Below, piece after piece: positions 16,250 to 24,524 of a stretch of DNA of 64,000 bases; positions within the stretch are counted from its first letter, which is position 1; every line of letters begins with the position of its first letter. The stretch spans positions 28,339 through 92,338 of the forward strand of contig JAFOYH010000101.1 in NCBI GenBank assembly GCA_017391465.1, read 5' to 3'. The position numbers and the translations under genes were made by a program. The DNA is from Lachnospiraceae bacterium. GTDB taxonomy: Bacteria > Bacillota_A > Clostridia > Lachnospirales > Lachnospiraceae. Below the pieces are notes generated by a model. It was not told the origin of the DNA and did no database searches. It worked only from the letters and a program-made list of their open reading frames with translations.

Positions 16250-18178
16250 CTATTCGAGTTCGAAAGCTCCAGTATACAATTGGTAGTATTTACCTTTTTT
16301 TGCAATGAGGTCATCATGCGGTCCGCGTTCGATGATATGTCCATGTTCAAGAACCATAATCACATCGGAGTTTTGAACGGTTGAAAGTCGATGAGCAATA
16401 ACAAATACAGTACGGCTAAGCATGAGGCTATCCATACCTTTCTGTACAATGGCTTCTGTTCGTGTATCGATGGAAGATGTTGCCTCATCAAGAATCATCA
16501 CCGGAGGATCGGCAACTGCTGCTCTTGCGATGGAGATAAGCTGTCTCTGACCTTGAGATAAGCCGGAGCCATCACCGGAAAGTACTGTGTCATAACCCTG
16601 TGGCAGACGGGTGATAAATCCGTGAGCGTTTGCAAGTTTGGCAGCAGCAATACATTCTTCATCCGTTGCATTTAAATTGCCATAACGGATATTCTCCATA
16701 ACGGTCCCTGTAAAGAGATTGACATCCTGTAATACGATACCGAGAGAATGGCGTAAATCCGCTTTTTTAATCTGGTTGATATTAATACCGTCATAACGGA
16801 TACGTCCATCGGCAATATCATAAAAGCGATTGATCAGGTTCGTGATCGTTGTTTTACCGGCACCGGTAGCACCAACGAAAGCCACTTTTTGACCAGGTTC
16901 AGCATAAAGGGTAATGTCGTGAAGAACCATCTTTTCTTTGGTATAACCAAAGTCAACATCATAGAATCGAACTTCACCCTTAAGTTCTTCATAATGGAAA
17001 CTTCCGTCTTCCTGAGGAACCTTCCATGCCCAGAGTTCAGTGCGGTAATCAACTTCTTCCATGTGGCCATTTTTATAAGTCACATTGACAAGCGTAACAT
17101 TTCCTTCATCCGTCTCTGGTTTTTCATCCATCAGATTAAAGATACGTTCTGCACCTGCCATAGCCATAATGACCATGTTGAGCTGCTGGGAAACCTGACT
17201 GACCGGCATATTAAAGGACTTAGTCAACTGAAGGAAAGAGGCGATGGCACCTAATGTGAGACCGCTGACACCGTTAATAGCCATGGCGCCGCCGACAAGT
17301 GCGACAAGTACATATTGGAGATGACCAAGGTTATTGGTAATTGGTCCCATACTGTTAGCAAATGTATTGGCAGATGCCACATTGTGGAACAATTCTTCGT
17401 TCTTTTCATTAAAATCTTTTTTTGTAATTTCTTCATGGCAAAAGACTTTGATGACTTTTTGACCATTGATCATTTCTTCGATATAGCCGTTGAGATCACC
17501 AATGGATTTCTGCTGGCGCATAAAGTAAGTACCGCTTTTTTTCATAACGAATTTACTGATATTTAATACACCGAAAATACAGACAACGACAAGAATGGTC
17601 AGCCATACATTGACAGATAACATGGCGATAAATACAGATACAATCGTGATCAGAGAGGAACATGTCTGAGGAATACTCTGGGAGATCATCTGGCGAAGCG
17701 TGTCTGTATCATTGGTATAATGACTCATAATATCACCGTGTGTATGGGTGTCAAAGTATCTGATCGGAAGTGACTGCATATGAGTGAACATTTTGTCTCG
17801 GACATCTTTTAAAATACCCTGTGCAATACGAACCATAATAAGATTGTACGTAAGAGCACAAGCCATACCGATCAAGTATATACATGCCATTGTAAGGATA
17901 GATTTTAATAATCCGTCAAATACAGGTTCCGATTCCAGAAGAAGCGGAGTGATGTAATCATCAATCAGAGTCTCCAGATAGAGAGAGGAAGCTACGTTAG
18001 TTAATGAGCTTATTAAAATACATGCAAGGACAATAAGAAAGCGGAATTTATAATGCATAAGATAGCCCAGTAAACGCTTAGGCGTGTCTTTGGAAATTTT
18101 TGGGCGAGGACCCATGCCTCTTGCACCGGGACCCATACCACGAGGTCCGCGTCCCATAGGTGGTGTCTGTTTACTCAT
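16250..18178 (-). CDS. ABC exporter half, catalytically competent Walker B
   Basis: This 642-residue half-transporter has a Met/Gly/Pro/Arg-rich N-terminus (about 1-25), six membrane helices, then an ATPase domain. Walker A GATGAGKTT, Walker B VMILDEATSSID with the catalytic Glu, and the switch His in IAHRLSTV are intact. The signature reads LSQGQ instead of LSGGQ. An insert of about 50 residues rich in charged and aromatic residues lies between the membrane and ATPase domains. Its partner (18171-19922) has the complementary defects, so the two form a heterodimer with one degenerate ATP site, as in TM287/288-type multidrug exporters. The ATG at 18178 follows AAAGGAGGT and overlaps the partner's stop by eight bases. 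Confidence 0.93.
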   Translation of the reverse strand: MSKQTPPMGRGPRGMGPGARGMGPRPKISKDTPKRLLGYLMHYKFRFLIVLACILISSLTNVASSLYLETLIDDYITPLLLESEPVFDGLLKSILTMACIYLIGMACALTYNLIMVRIAQGILKDVRDKMFTHMQSLPIRYFDTHTHGDIMSHYTNDTDTLRQMISQSIPQTCSSLITIVSVFIAMLSVNVWLTILVVVCIFGVLNISKFVMKKSGTYFMRQQKSIGDLNGYIEEMINGQKVIKVFCHEEITKKDFNEKNEELFHNVASANTFANSMGPITNNLGHLQYVLVALVGGAMAINGVSGLTLGAIASFLQLTKSFNMPVSQVSQQLNMVIMAMAGAERIFNLMDEKPETDEGNVTLVNVTYKNGHMEEVDYRTELWAWKVPQEDGSFHYEELKGEVRFYDVDFGYTKEKMVLHDITLYAEPGQKVAFVGATGAGKTTITNLINRFYDIADGRIRYDGININQIKKADLRHSLGIVLQDVNLFTGTVMENIRYGNLNATDEECIAAAKLANAHGFITRLPQGYDTVLSGDGSGLSQGQRQLISIARAAVADPPVMILDEATSSIDTRTEAIVQKGMDSLMLSRTVFVIAHRLSTVQNSDVIMVLEHGHIIERGPHDDLIAKKGKYYQLYTGAFELE

Positions 18179-19922
18179 CGCCTAAACCTCCTTTCATCTG
18201 TGATGTATAAACTTCTTTATAAATTGCATTTGTTTCTAATAATTCTTCGTGGGTGCCGATGGCATCAATCATACCGTTTTCCATAACAATAATTTTGTCA
18301 GCGTGTTCGACAGAAGAGATACGCTGGGCAATGATGATTTTTGTTGTATCCGGAATTTCTGTACGGAAAGCTTTCTGGATCATGGTATCTGTCTTTGTAT
18401 CTACAGCGCTTGTGGAATCGTCCATAATGAGGATATAGGGTTTCTTAAGTAAAGCACGGGCAATACACAGACGCTGTTTCTGTCCGCCGGAAACGTTGGT
18501 TCCGCCCTGTTCGATATAGGTATCATATCCATCAGGAAAGGTCTGAATAAAATCATCGGCCTGAGCCAGTTTGCAGGCATGAATGAGTTGTTCATCGGTA
18601 GCATCCAGATTACCCCAACGAAGATTTTCTTTAATTGTTCCGGAAAAGAGTACATTTTTTTGCAGAACCATGGCAACGTGATCTCGAAGAATTTCAAGAT
18701 CATAGTCTTTAACATTAATTCCGCCAACTTTAACAGTGCCGTTGGTTGCATCATAAAGTCTTGGAATCATCTGAACAAGACTGGATTTACCCGAACCGGT
18801 TCCTCCGATGATGCCAACGGTTTCACCGGACTGAATGTGAAGATTAATCTGTTTCAGGCAGCGTTTGTCAGCATTTTTTGAATAGCTGAAATCCACATTC
18901 TCAAAATCAATGGAACCATCCGGGATGGATGTTATCGGATTTTCTGGTGATGTAATATCGGATTTCTCATCTAAAATTTCTACAATACGCTGGGCTGCAG
19001 CTCTGGACATGGTGAGCATAACGAAAATCATGGAGAGCATCATTAAACTCATCAGAATCTGCATAAGGTAAACAAACAAACTCATAAGTTCACCGGTACT
19101 TAAGCCGATATCTGCATTATTACCGGAAGCAATAATGAGACGTGCACCAAACCAGGATATTAAAAGCATACTTCCGTAAATACAAAACTGCATGATTGGC
19201 ATATTAAAAGCAAGATTTCGTTCCGCATGACAAAAGTCATCGTAGATTTTTTTTGAAATACGCTTAAATTTATTAATTTCAAAATCTTCACGTACGAAGG
19301 ATTTTACAACGCGGATGCCATGAAGGTTTTCCTGAACAACGTTATTTAACTTATCGTAAGTTTTAAATACACGTTCAAAGATAGGATGTGTGCGCGTCAT
19401 GATGAAATAAAGTGCAATAGCAAGAATAGGTATGCATCCAAGGAATACAAAAGCCAGAGAGCCTGCAACGTTGAATGCCATGATCATCGCTGAGATCAAC
19501 ATAAATGGTGAACGGACAGCGATACGAATGATCATCATAAAGGCCATTTGAACATTCGTTACATCCGTTGTCAAACGGGTTACAATACTTGCCGTTGAGT
19601 ATTTGTCAATGTTGGAAAATGAAAAGTTCTGTACATTTTCAAACATATCTTTTCTAAGATTTTTGGCAAATCCGGCAGAAGCAATGGATGCACTGCGTCC
19701 GGAGAGAATACCAAAAGTCAGAGAAACGAGGGCGCATATAACAAGTAAAATACCTGTTTTGAGAATAAAATTCATGTCTCCGGCATCGACACCATAGTCA
19801 ATCAGATCAGCCGTGAGAAAGGGAATGATAACTTCCAGAATAACTTCTCCACATACAAAGACGGGAGATAAGATGGCATCCTTTTTGTATTCCCTGATAC
19901 TTTGTGATAAACGTTTAATCAT
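18171..19922 (-). CDS. ABC exporter half, degenerate ATP site
   Basis: This 583-residue half-transporter has six membrane helices and an ATPase domain. Walker A GGTGSGKSS and signature VSGGQKQR are normal. Walker B reads LIMDDSTSAVD, with Asp in place of the catalytic Glu, and the switch motif reads IIAQRISS, with Gln in place of His. These are the substitutions known from the non-hydrolysing site of heterodimeric exporters. Together with LSQGQ in the downstream half, one composite site is expected to be inactive for hydrolysis. AGGAGG lies before the ATG at 19922. It is 17 bases downstream of the MarR gene, so regulator and exporter form one operon. The substrate is unknown, probably a drug or lipid-like compound. 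Confidence 0.93.
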   Translation of the reverse strand: MIKRLSQSIREYKKDAILSPVFVCGEVILEVIIPFLTADLIDYGVDAGDMNFILKTGILLVICALVSLTFGILSGRSASIASAGFAKNLRKDMFENVQNFSFSNIDKYSTASIVTRLTTDVTNVQMAFMMIIRIAVRSPFMLISAMIMAFNVAGSLAFVFLGCIPILAIALYFIMTRTHPIFERVFKTYDKLNNVVQENLHGIRVVKSFVREDFEINKFKRISKKIYDDFCHAERNLAFNMPIMQFCIYGSMLLISWFGARLIIASGNNADIGLSTGELMSLFVYLMQILMSLMMLSMIFVMLTMSRAAAQRIVEILDEKSDITSPENPITSIPDGSIDFENVDFSYSKNADKRCLKQINLHIQSGETVGIIGGTGSGKSSLVQMIPRLYDATNGTVKVGGINVKDYDLEILRDHVAMVLQKNVLFSGTIKENLRWGNLDATDEQLIHACKLAQADDFIQTFPDGYDTYIEQGGTNVSGGQKQRLCIARALLKKPYILIMDDSTSAVDTKTDTMIQKAFRTEIPDTTKIIIAQRISSVEHADKIIVMENGMIDAIGTHEELLETNAIYKEVYTSQMKGGLGDE

Positions 19923-19939
19923 AAAAAACCTCCTGATTG

Positions 19940-20377
19940 TTATTCAATAGCATTACGAAATTTATCCATGATGCGTGAAAATATTTCGAGTTCCTCATCG
20001 GTAATACTTTGACGAAGAAGATTTTCTGTGTCTATAATCTGTTGTTCGATGGCTTTATGAAGTTCCATGCCATCTGGGGTGAGGACCAGTTTTTTTAAAC
20101 GGGCATCGTTTGGTACAGATTCGCGACGAATAAGACCTTTTGTTTCCATAAGTCGAATCACCTTAGATACGGTTGAACGTCGAACGCAGAAGGCATTTTC
20201 AATATCTTTTTGAAAAACATTCTGATCTGGATGATGCGCAAGGTATCCTAAGATCCAGCCATTATTTCGGCTGACTGTATCATCTATATGACAACATGTA
20301 AGTGAATGTTCCATCCGTCTTTTTAAAAGATGGGAAAGATTATGGAGTTGAAAACTTATATCCGTTTGATAAGGCAA
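19940..20377 (-). CDS. MarR-family repressor of the ABC exporter operon
   Basis: This 145-residue winged helix-turn-helix regulator most likely represses its own operon until a ligand binds. The HTH and wing are visible in FQKDIENAFCVRRSTVSKVIRL and GLIRRESVPNDARLKKL, with the DxR wing motif typical of MarR. I place the start at TTG 20377 because AGGAGGTG lies immediately before it; a longer reading from TTG 20395 would put the ribosome site inside the gene. A tandem palindrome sits between the promoter and this gene. A Cys-Cys pair near residue 27 (TCCH) could in principle make it thiol-sensitive, which is speculative. Confidence 0.9.
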   Translation of the reverse strand: MPYQTDISFQLHNLSHLLKRRMEHSLTCCHIDDTVSRNNGWILGYLAHHPDQNVFQKDIENAFCVRRSTVSKVIRLMETKGLIRRESVPNDARLKKLVLTPDGMELHKAIEQQIIDTENLLRQSITDEELEIFSRIMDKFRNAIE

Positions 20378-20425
20378 AAAAGCACCTCCTAACAAAAAAT
20401 TGCATAAAATGATATAAAAATAAAA

Positions 20426-20457
20426 ATGTTAGACGTCTAATTGTTAGATGTCTAACA
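20426..20457. promoter_or_regulatory. Tandem palindromic operator of the MarR operon
   Basis: TTAGACGTCTAA (20429-20440) is a perfect palindrome. TTAGATGTCTAA (20444-20455) is the same with one change, three bases away, and the outer ATG/CAT bases extend the symmetry. It lies directly downstream of the -10 box on the minus strand, over the expected transcription start. Confidence 0.85.
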
Positions 20458-20458
20458 T

Positions 20459-20487
20459 ATTATATAAAACAAAAAATTATCTGTCAA
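20459..20487 (-). promoter_or_regulatory. Consensus sigma-A promoter of the marR-ABC operon
   Basis: On the minus strand, TTGACA (20487-20482) and TATAAT (20464-20459) are separated by exactly 17 bases, a full consensus. The -35 box lies inside the last codons of the upstream PHP gene. Confidence 0.9.
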
Positions 20488-21211
20488 TGCAGGAGTTAAG
20501 ACATTTTAAGGCATGGAGAATATCAGAAACAGATCGACTTTTTGCCTGGAGAAAATTCTCTCGCTCGTTGATATGTTCCAGACAATGGGCATCTGAATTT
20601 GTAATGATATTACAATAATTCAAATACGGATTGGATTTTTTAAGTTCCGGTAATTTATTTAAGTCTTTAAGTTCTGCACATAAAAACTGACTGTCCGGTG
20701 GAACGAAGCCGAGATTTGAAATCAGACTATTGGCCGATTTATCAATGTGTGCAGGAATCATAATCCCACCACGTTCTTCGGTAAGGTCAAATACATCCTC
20801 GAAATTTATGGCGGCATTTGTGATAAGAAGATTCGGTTCTTTGCCAATGATTTCGTCATTTTCGTTATAGAGCAGTTGAGCACCAAAGATGTGTTCTTTG
20901 TTGGCAATCTTAAACATGCGATTATACACATAAGTATCGAAATCCATAGCTGCATAGAGATCCGGAAACAGACAGACAACGTGAACATCTTCATTGGTGG
21001 TGAGTTCCATTCCTGGCAAACCAACTAAACCGTAAGCTTCTGCCATTTTTAAAAATGGGGCACAATTACGGCTGGTATTGTGGTCTGTCAGTGCAATGAC
21101 ATCCAGTTCTTTGACGGCAGCCATACCGGCAATATTGGCAGGCGTCATATCTTCGTCTCCGCAAGGGGAGAGACAGGAATGGATGTGCAGGTCATAAGAT
21201 AATGGAATCAT
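20477..21211 (-). CDS. PHP-domain phosphoesterase
   Basis: This 244-residue PHP (polymerase and histidinol phosphatase) domain protein is a metal-dependent phosphoesterase. Metal-binding motifs are DLHIHSCLSPCG (start), ALTDHNT, GMELTT, PAHIDKS and NSDAH. The CxxxCG and other cysteines near the N-terminus are as I recall for the clostridial group of this family. It is the last gene of the minus-strand operon with the hydrogenase-like Fe-S protein, and overlaps the DRTGG gene by four bases (ATGA), so translation is coupled. The natural substrate is unknown; a nucleotide or phosphoprotein role in redox signalling would be inference. Confidence 0.88.
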   Translation of the reverse strand: MIPLSYDLHIHSCLSPCGDEDMTPANIAGMAAVKELDVIALTDHNTSRNCAPFLKMAEAYGLVGLPGMELTTNEDVHVVCLFPDLYAAMDFDTYVYNRMFKIANKEHIFGAQLLYNENDEIIGKEPNLLITNAAINFEDVFDLTEERGGIMIPAHIDKSANSLISNLGFVPPDSQFLCAELKDLNKLPELKKSNPYLNYCNIITNSDAHCLEHINERENFLQAKSRSVSDILHALKCLNSCIDR

Positions 21212-21543
21212 GCGTGTATATTTTGATAGACAGCGAGTGCTGCATCAAAGACTGGCATTTCAGTTGCAAAAACGGTGATTCCCTGCTGACTGGCTTTAGA
21301 TAAAAAAATATTATCTGTCTGAGCATTTTCAGCGAGGATGACACAGGCAACATCTGCCAGAGAGGCAACGGCGAGAGTGTTCAAATTAGACATAACCGTT
21401 ACCCAGGCACTGCCGGAAGGTGCCTGACCCATAGCAATACTTAATAAATCACAACAGAATGGCACGGTGATGTCTCTTTCGAGATCATCACCCGCGTTTT
21501 TTAATTGAAATAGATTAGAATAAATTAATTCCTGTACGGTCAT
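21208..21543 (-). CDS. DRTGG-domain protein (second copy)
   Basis: This small protein of 111 residues resembles the DRTGG domain seen in some phosphotransacetylases and in CBS-domain proteins, where it is thought to bind ligands. It is similar to the other small protein of this operon (23465-23821): both have a V-x-V/I strand, a D-V/I-A/V-C-V/I-I strand, then a helix and a P-M/V-F ending. No catalytic residues are visible. It starts two bases from the stop of the Fe-S gene and overlaps the PHP gene. In Clostridia such proteins occur beside hydrogenase genes; the ligand is unknown. Confidence 0.72.
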   Translation of the reverse strand: MTVQELIYSNLFQLKNAGDDLERDITVPFCCDLLSIAMGQAPSGSAWVTVMSNLNTLAVASLADVACVILAENAQTDNIFLSKASQQGITVFATEMPVFDAALAVYQNIHA

Positions 21544-21545
21544 TT

Positions 21546-22961
21546 TTAATCATCCTTATCGTCTTTATTCAGATTCAATTTAGCATCCAGAAGAGAAATT
21601 TCAAAGAGTAATTTACTCATCTGTTTTTTAAATATATATCGGTAGTCATTACCTTGAAGTGCATAGGCATCCGCACAATTTACAAGAGAGTTCATACTTG
21701 TAGTTAATGCGTGAATCTGATCTTTTAAAATATGTATGCATAATGTTTCGGTTGCTGTACCACGGACAATATCTTCTGCAAGAGCTTTGCATGTCGGTGC
21801 ACCGCAGGAACCACAATCAAGCCCCGGAAATTTTTGAGTTAATCGTTCCACACGATTCAACATACGGATACTTTCGACCATAGAGTGTCCCAATTGAAAT
21901 ACAGGAAGGTATTCAACATCTTTGGACCAATGGATGACTTCCTGGTCAATATTTTCAGGAACATGTACAGGAACTTGCGGAAGATTATGACATAGACGTT
22001 TTAATTTGGCCTGAGCAACATACGGATTTTCAACGGTGAGAACACCGCCGACGCAGCCGCCATCACAGGCATTGAGTTCGATGAAGGTCAGTTCATCAAA
22101 TTTTTCGTCTTCCATATCTTCAAGAACACGAATGACATTTTCAATGCCATCTGCAGCAAGATAGTTTGCAGTCTTTATACCAGCAGATTCACCGCCATGA
22201 GTTCCCCAGCCGACACCGATCGCTCCGGCACTGGAAAGGGGCAGCGGATTCTTTTCTGCAACATTTAACAGTGGAAGGAGTATTGGATAGATATTTTTTA
22301 TGGCAAGGACGCCATTAATTTCGCTTTTTTCAACACCCAAAGGTTCATAAGCATAGGCAACTTTGGATGGACATGGTGAAATAGAAATAATACCGATGTC
22401 TTCGGCCGGGAGTCCGGTTTTTTCCATGGCTTTTTTTCGAGCAAGACGTGCTGCGGCTTCAACAGGAAGATTGCAAGGCAAAAGGTGTTCAATAAGATTT
22501 GGAAAGCGCACACGAATTAAACGGACAACAGAAGGACAGGATGTACTGATAAACGGCCATTGTTCAGGATGTCTGGCAATATACTGCTGTGACACTTCAG
22601 AGATAATCTCAGCAGCATAAGCGACTTCATAGACATCATCAAAGCCCATATGTATTAAAGCTGTAAGGACAATATTGGTATCTTCGATATTGTTAAACTG
22701 ACTATACAGTGTGGGATCAGGTAATGCTACAGTATATTTATATTGATTTAATATATCTAAACGGTCAAAATGACTGGCTTTTGCATGATGTGGACAGATA
22801 AGGATACATTCGCCACAGTCGATACAGTATTCGCTGGTAATTGTTGCTTTCCCATTACGTACACGAATTGCCTGAGTCGGGCAGCGTTTGATGCAGTTAA
22901 TACAACCGTTACATAAATCAGTTTTAAGATAGACGGAATGTAAAAACTTATGTGTTGTCAT
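21546..22961 (-). CDS. Hydrogenase-like Fe-S protein with altered H-cluster motifs
   Basis: This 471-residue protein has two [4Fe-4S] ferredoxin motifs (Cys17-27 and Cys46-56), then a [FeFe]-hydrogenase large-subunit-like domain (about 75-350). Next is a CxxCxxxxC domain (Cys383, 386, 391, with Cys408) and a C-terminal helix. The four H-cluster cubane ligands are plausibly Cys142 (TSCPS), Cys197 (SPCPSK), Cys299 and Cys303 (NACDGGC). The surrounding motifs differ from catalytic enzymes: no PGW after the first, no AKKxE after the second, no GGGQP after the third. It may be a sensor or electron carrier and not an enzyme that turns over H2. It sits in one operon with a HATPase, two DRTGG proteins and a PHP protein. 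Confidence 0.82.
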   Translation of the reverse strand: MTTHKFLHSVYLKTDLCNGCINCIKRCPTQAIRVRNGKATITSEYCIDCGECILICPHHAKASHFDRLDILNQYKYTVALPDPTLYSQFNNIEDTNIVLTALIHMGFDDVYEVAYAAEIISEVSQQYIARHPEQWPFISTSCPSVVRLIRVRFPNLIEHLLPCNLPVEAAARLARKKAMEKTGLPAEDIGIISISPCPSKVAYAYEPLGVEKSEINGVLAIKNIYPILLPLLNVAEKNPLPLSSAGAIGVGWGTHGGESAGIKTANYLAADGIENVIRVLEDMEDEKFDELTFIELNACDGGCVGGVLTVENPYVAQAKLKRLCHNLPQVPVHVPENIDQEVIHWSKDVEYLPVFQLGHSMVESIRMLNRVERLTQKFPGLDCGSCGAPTCKALAEDIVRGTATETLCIHILKDQIHALTTSMNSLVNCADAYALQGNDYRYIFKKQMSKLLFEISLLDAKLNLNKDDKDD

Positions 22962-23043
22962 AAGTCACCATCCTTTCTGTAGAGATAAAAAGGTCTATAT
23001 GAAAAATATTGATGGATGAGGAACTGCGCAGGTACATCTATAG

Positions 23044-23475
23044 CTATGCCTGCATGTTCACGGTCATTGTGACAGTTGTACCTACACCAAGCACTGTCTG
23101 AATATTCATGGTGTCTGAATTTTTTTTCATATTAGGCAGTCCCATTCCAGCACCAAAACCAAGGGAACGGACATTGCTGGATGCGGTTGAAAAACCGGCC
23201 TGCATGGCTTTTTCAATGTCTTCGATACCAGGACCGACATCTTTTAAAATCATGATAATCTGTTCTGGTGTAATATCGACGGTAATATGACCTCCGTTGG
23301 CATGGATGACCATATTAATTTCACCTTCATACATGGCGATTGCCACTTTTCGTATAATGGCAGGGGCAACACCCAGTTTTTTTAACTTATTTTTGACATC
23401 ACTGCTGGCTTCTCCGGCGCGTGTAAAATCGGTTGGAGAAACGGTATATTTTAAAGTCATTAAACTATTCTCCAT
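23044..23475 (-). CDS. HATPase, anti-sigma-kinase-like (RsbW/SpoIIAB type)
   Basis: This 143-residue stand-alone GHKL ATPase resembles the anti-sigma serine kinases RsbW and SpoIIAB. The N box is EGEINMVIHANGG, the G1 region DVGPGIEDIEKAM, and the G2 region GFGAGMGLPNMKK. No histidine-kinase dimerisation domain is present. I place the start at 23475 because GGAGGTG lies before it; upstream residues in the same frame would overlap the previous gene heavily. It overlaps the DRTGG gene by 11 bases. The family usually phosphorylates an anti-anti-sigma (STAS) protein, but no STAS gene is seen in the window. Confidence 0.85.
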   Translation of the reverse strand: MENSLMTLKYTVSPTDFTRAGEASSDVKNKLKKLGVAPAIIRKVAIAMYEGEINMVIHANGGHITVDITPEQIIMILKDVGPGIEDIEKAMQAGFSTASSNVRSLGFGAGMGLPNMKKNSDTMNIQTVLGVGTTVTMTVNMQA

Positions 23476-23821
23476 GATGAGCACCTCCGCGGATTCCATT
23501 ATCATAAAGAATACCACAGGCTGTAAACATTGGAAGAGCTGTTGAAAGCAAGCAGATACTTCGCTCTTTAGCCATTTCAATCATCGCGATGTCCGGAGTC
23601 TTGTTACGAACCATAATTATGCAGACAATGTCCATCATCTCTGCAGTACGAATGACCTGCGGGTTACATAATCCTGTGATCAATACGGATTGATCATCAA
23701 CATGAGCAAGTACATCACTCATCATATCGGAACCGCAGGCGGTATAAACTTCACGGTTTAAAAATTCTTCTCCATAGAGAAGACGGGCATTTAATAAACC
23801 TTTAATGAATCCAAGTGTCAT
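23465..23821 (-). CDS. DRTGG-domain protein (first copy)
   Basis: This 118-residue protein is a likely DRTGG-domain member and the first gene of the minus-strand redox operon. It shares the fold pattern with 21208-21543 (DIVCIIMVRN against DVACVILAEN; LPMFTACGILY against MPVFDAALAVY), so the two are paralogues. No catalytic motif is seen. The start ATG 23821 has AGGAGGA before it. It is transcribed away from hydC through the shared 23822-24026 region. Confidence 0.75.
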   Translation of the reverse strand: MTLGFIKGLLNARLLYGEEFLNREVYTACGSDMMSDVLAHVDDQSVLITGLCNPQVIRTAEMMDIVCIIMVRNKTPDIAMIEMAKERSICLLSTALPMFTACGILYDNGIRGGAHHGE

Positions 23822-23861
23822 ATCTATCCTCCTGATTCTTTAAAAACATTGTTATGAATTT

Positions 23862-23870
23862 AGTATAACA
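23862..23870 (-). promoter_or_regulatory. Extended -10 promoter of the minus-strand redox operon
   Basis: On the minus strand this reads TGTTATACT, about 40 bases before the start at 23821. The -35 region is weak (TTTAAT-like). Confidence 0.55.
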
Positions 23871-23984
23871 TTTTGACTGGTAAAATTAAACAGATATTGC
23901 AGTAAAAATATATTAATATTGTTAAAATTATTGAAATAAATGCAAGCAACGAGTCAACAAATAGTGGCAGATTTAGGAAAAGGA

Positions 23985-23993
23985 TGTTATAAT
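23985..23993 (+). promoter_or_regulatory. Extended -10 promoter of the hydC-hydA operon
   Basis: TGTTATAAT lies 33 bases before the hydC start. No good -35 is evident at 17 bases (TGGCAG). It faces away from the minus-strand promoter at 23862-23870; the roughly 115 bases between them are A/T-rich and could hold an operator, but I see no clear palindrome. Confidence 0.6.
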
Positions 23994-24026
23994 GAAGTAT
24001 CAGATTCTAGTTAAGGAGTGATTTAT

Positions 24027-24521
24027 TTGGCAATGAAAACACCAAGTGTTCCATTTGCAGGAACACCAGAGCAAAAAGAGGCATTGCTTTCAGTTATTCA
24101 TGAACTTAAGGACCAGAAAGGCTGCTTGATGCCAATCATGCAGAAGGCTCAGGATATCTATGGATATCTTCCGATTGAAGTTCAAAAGATTATCGCTGAT
24201 GAATTGCATGTGCCAATGGAAAAAATTTATGGTATAGCAACATTTTATTCACAGTTTGCATTAAATCCTAAAGGTCAGTATCAGATTTCTGTCTGTCTTG
24301 GAACTGCCTGCTATGTTAAAGGTGCTGGAGATATCTATAACAAACTTCAGGAATTATTAGGCATTAATGGTGGTGAGTGTACGCCAGATGGTAAATTCTC
24401 ATTAGACGCATGTCGTTGCGTTGGTGCTTGTGGTCTTGCACCTGTTGTTATGATTAATGATGAAGTTTATGGTCGTCTTGGCGTTGAGGATGTAGAAGCC
24501 ATCCTTGCAAAATATTATTAA
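24027..24521 (+). CDS. hydC: Bifurcating hydrogenase subunit HydC (NuoE-like, [2Fe-2S])
   Basis: This is the NuoE/HydC subunit of the trimeric electron-bifurcating [FeFe]-hydrogenase, carrying a thioredoxin-fold [2Fe-2S] cluster. The four ligands are in CLGTACYVKG and DACRCVGACG. An N-terminal helical part (YGYLPIEVQKIIADEL, YGIATFYSQFAL) is typical of NuoE. The likely start is TTG 24027 (164 residues), eight bases after AAGGAG (24013-24018); ATG 24033 is the alternative. It leads a five-gene operon that ends at 29031. In the complex it passes electrons between the HydB flavin subunit and HydA. Confidence 0.93.
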   Translation: MAMKTPSVPFAGTPEQKEALLSVIHELKDQKGCLMPIMQKAQDIYGYLPIEVQKIIADELHVPMEKIYGIATFYSQFALNPKGQYQISVCLGTACYVKGAGDIYNKLQELLGINGGECTPDGKFSLDACRCVGACGLAPVVMINDEVYGRLGVEDVEAILAKYY

Positions 24522-24524
24522 GTT

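Noticed and set aside
23476..23580. Longer start of the anti-sigma-like HATPase
   Set aside because: It would overlap the DRTGG gene by over 100 bases, while GGAGGTG immediately precedes the start at 23475.
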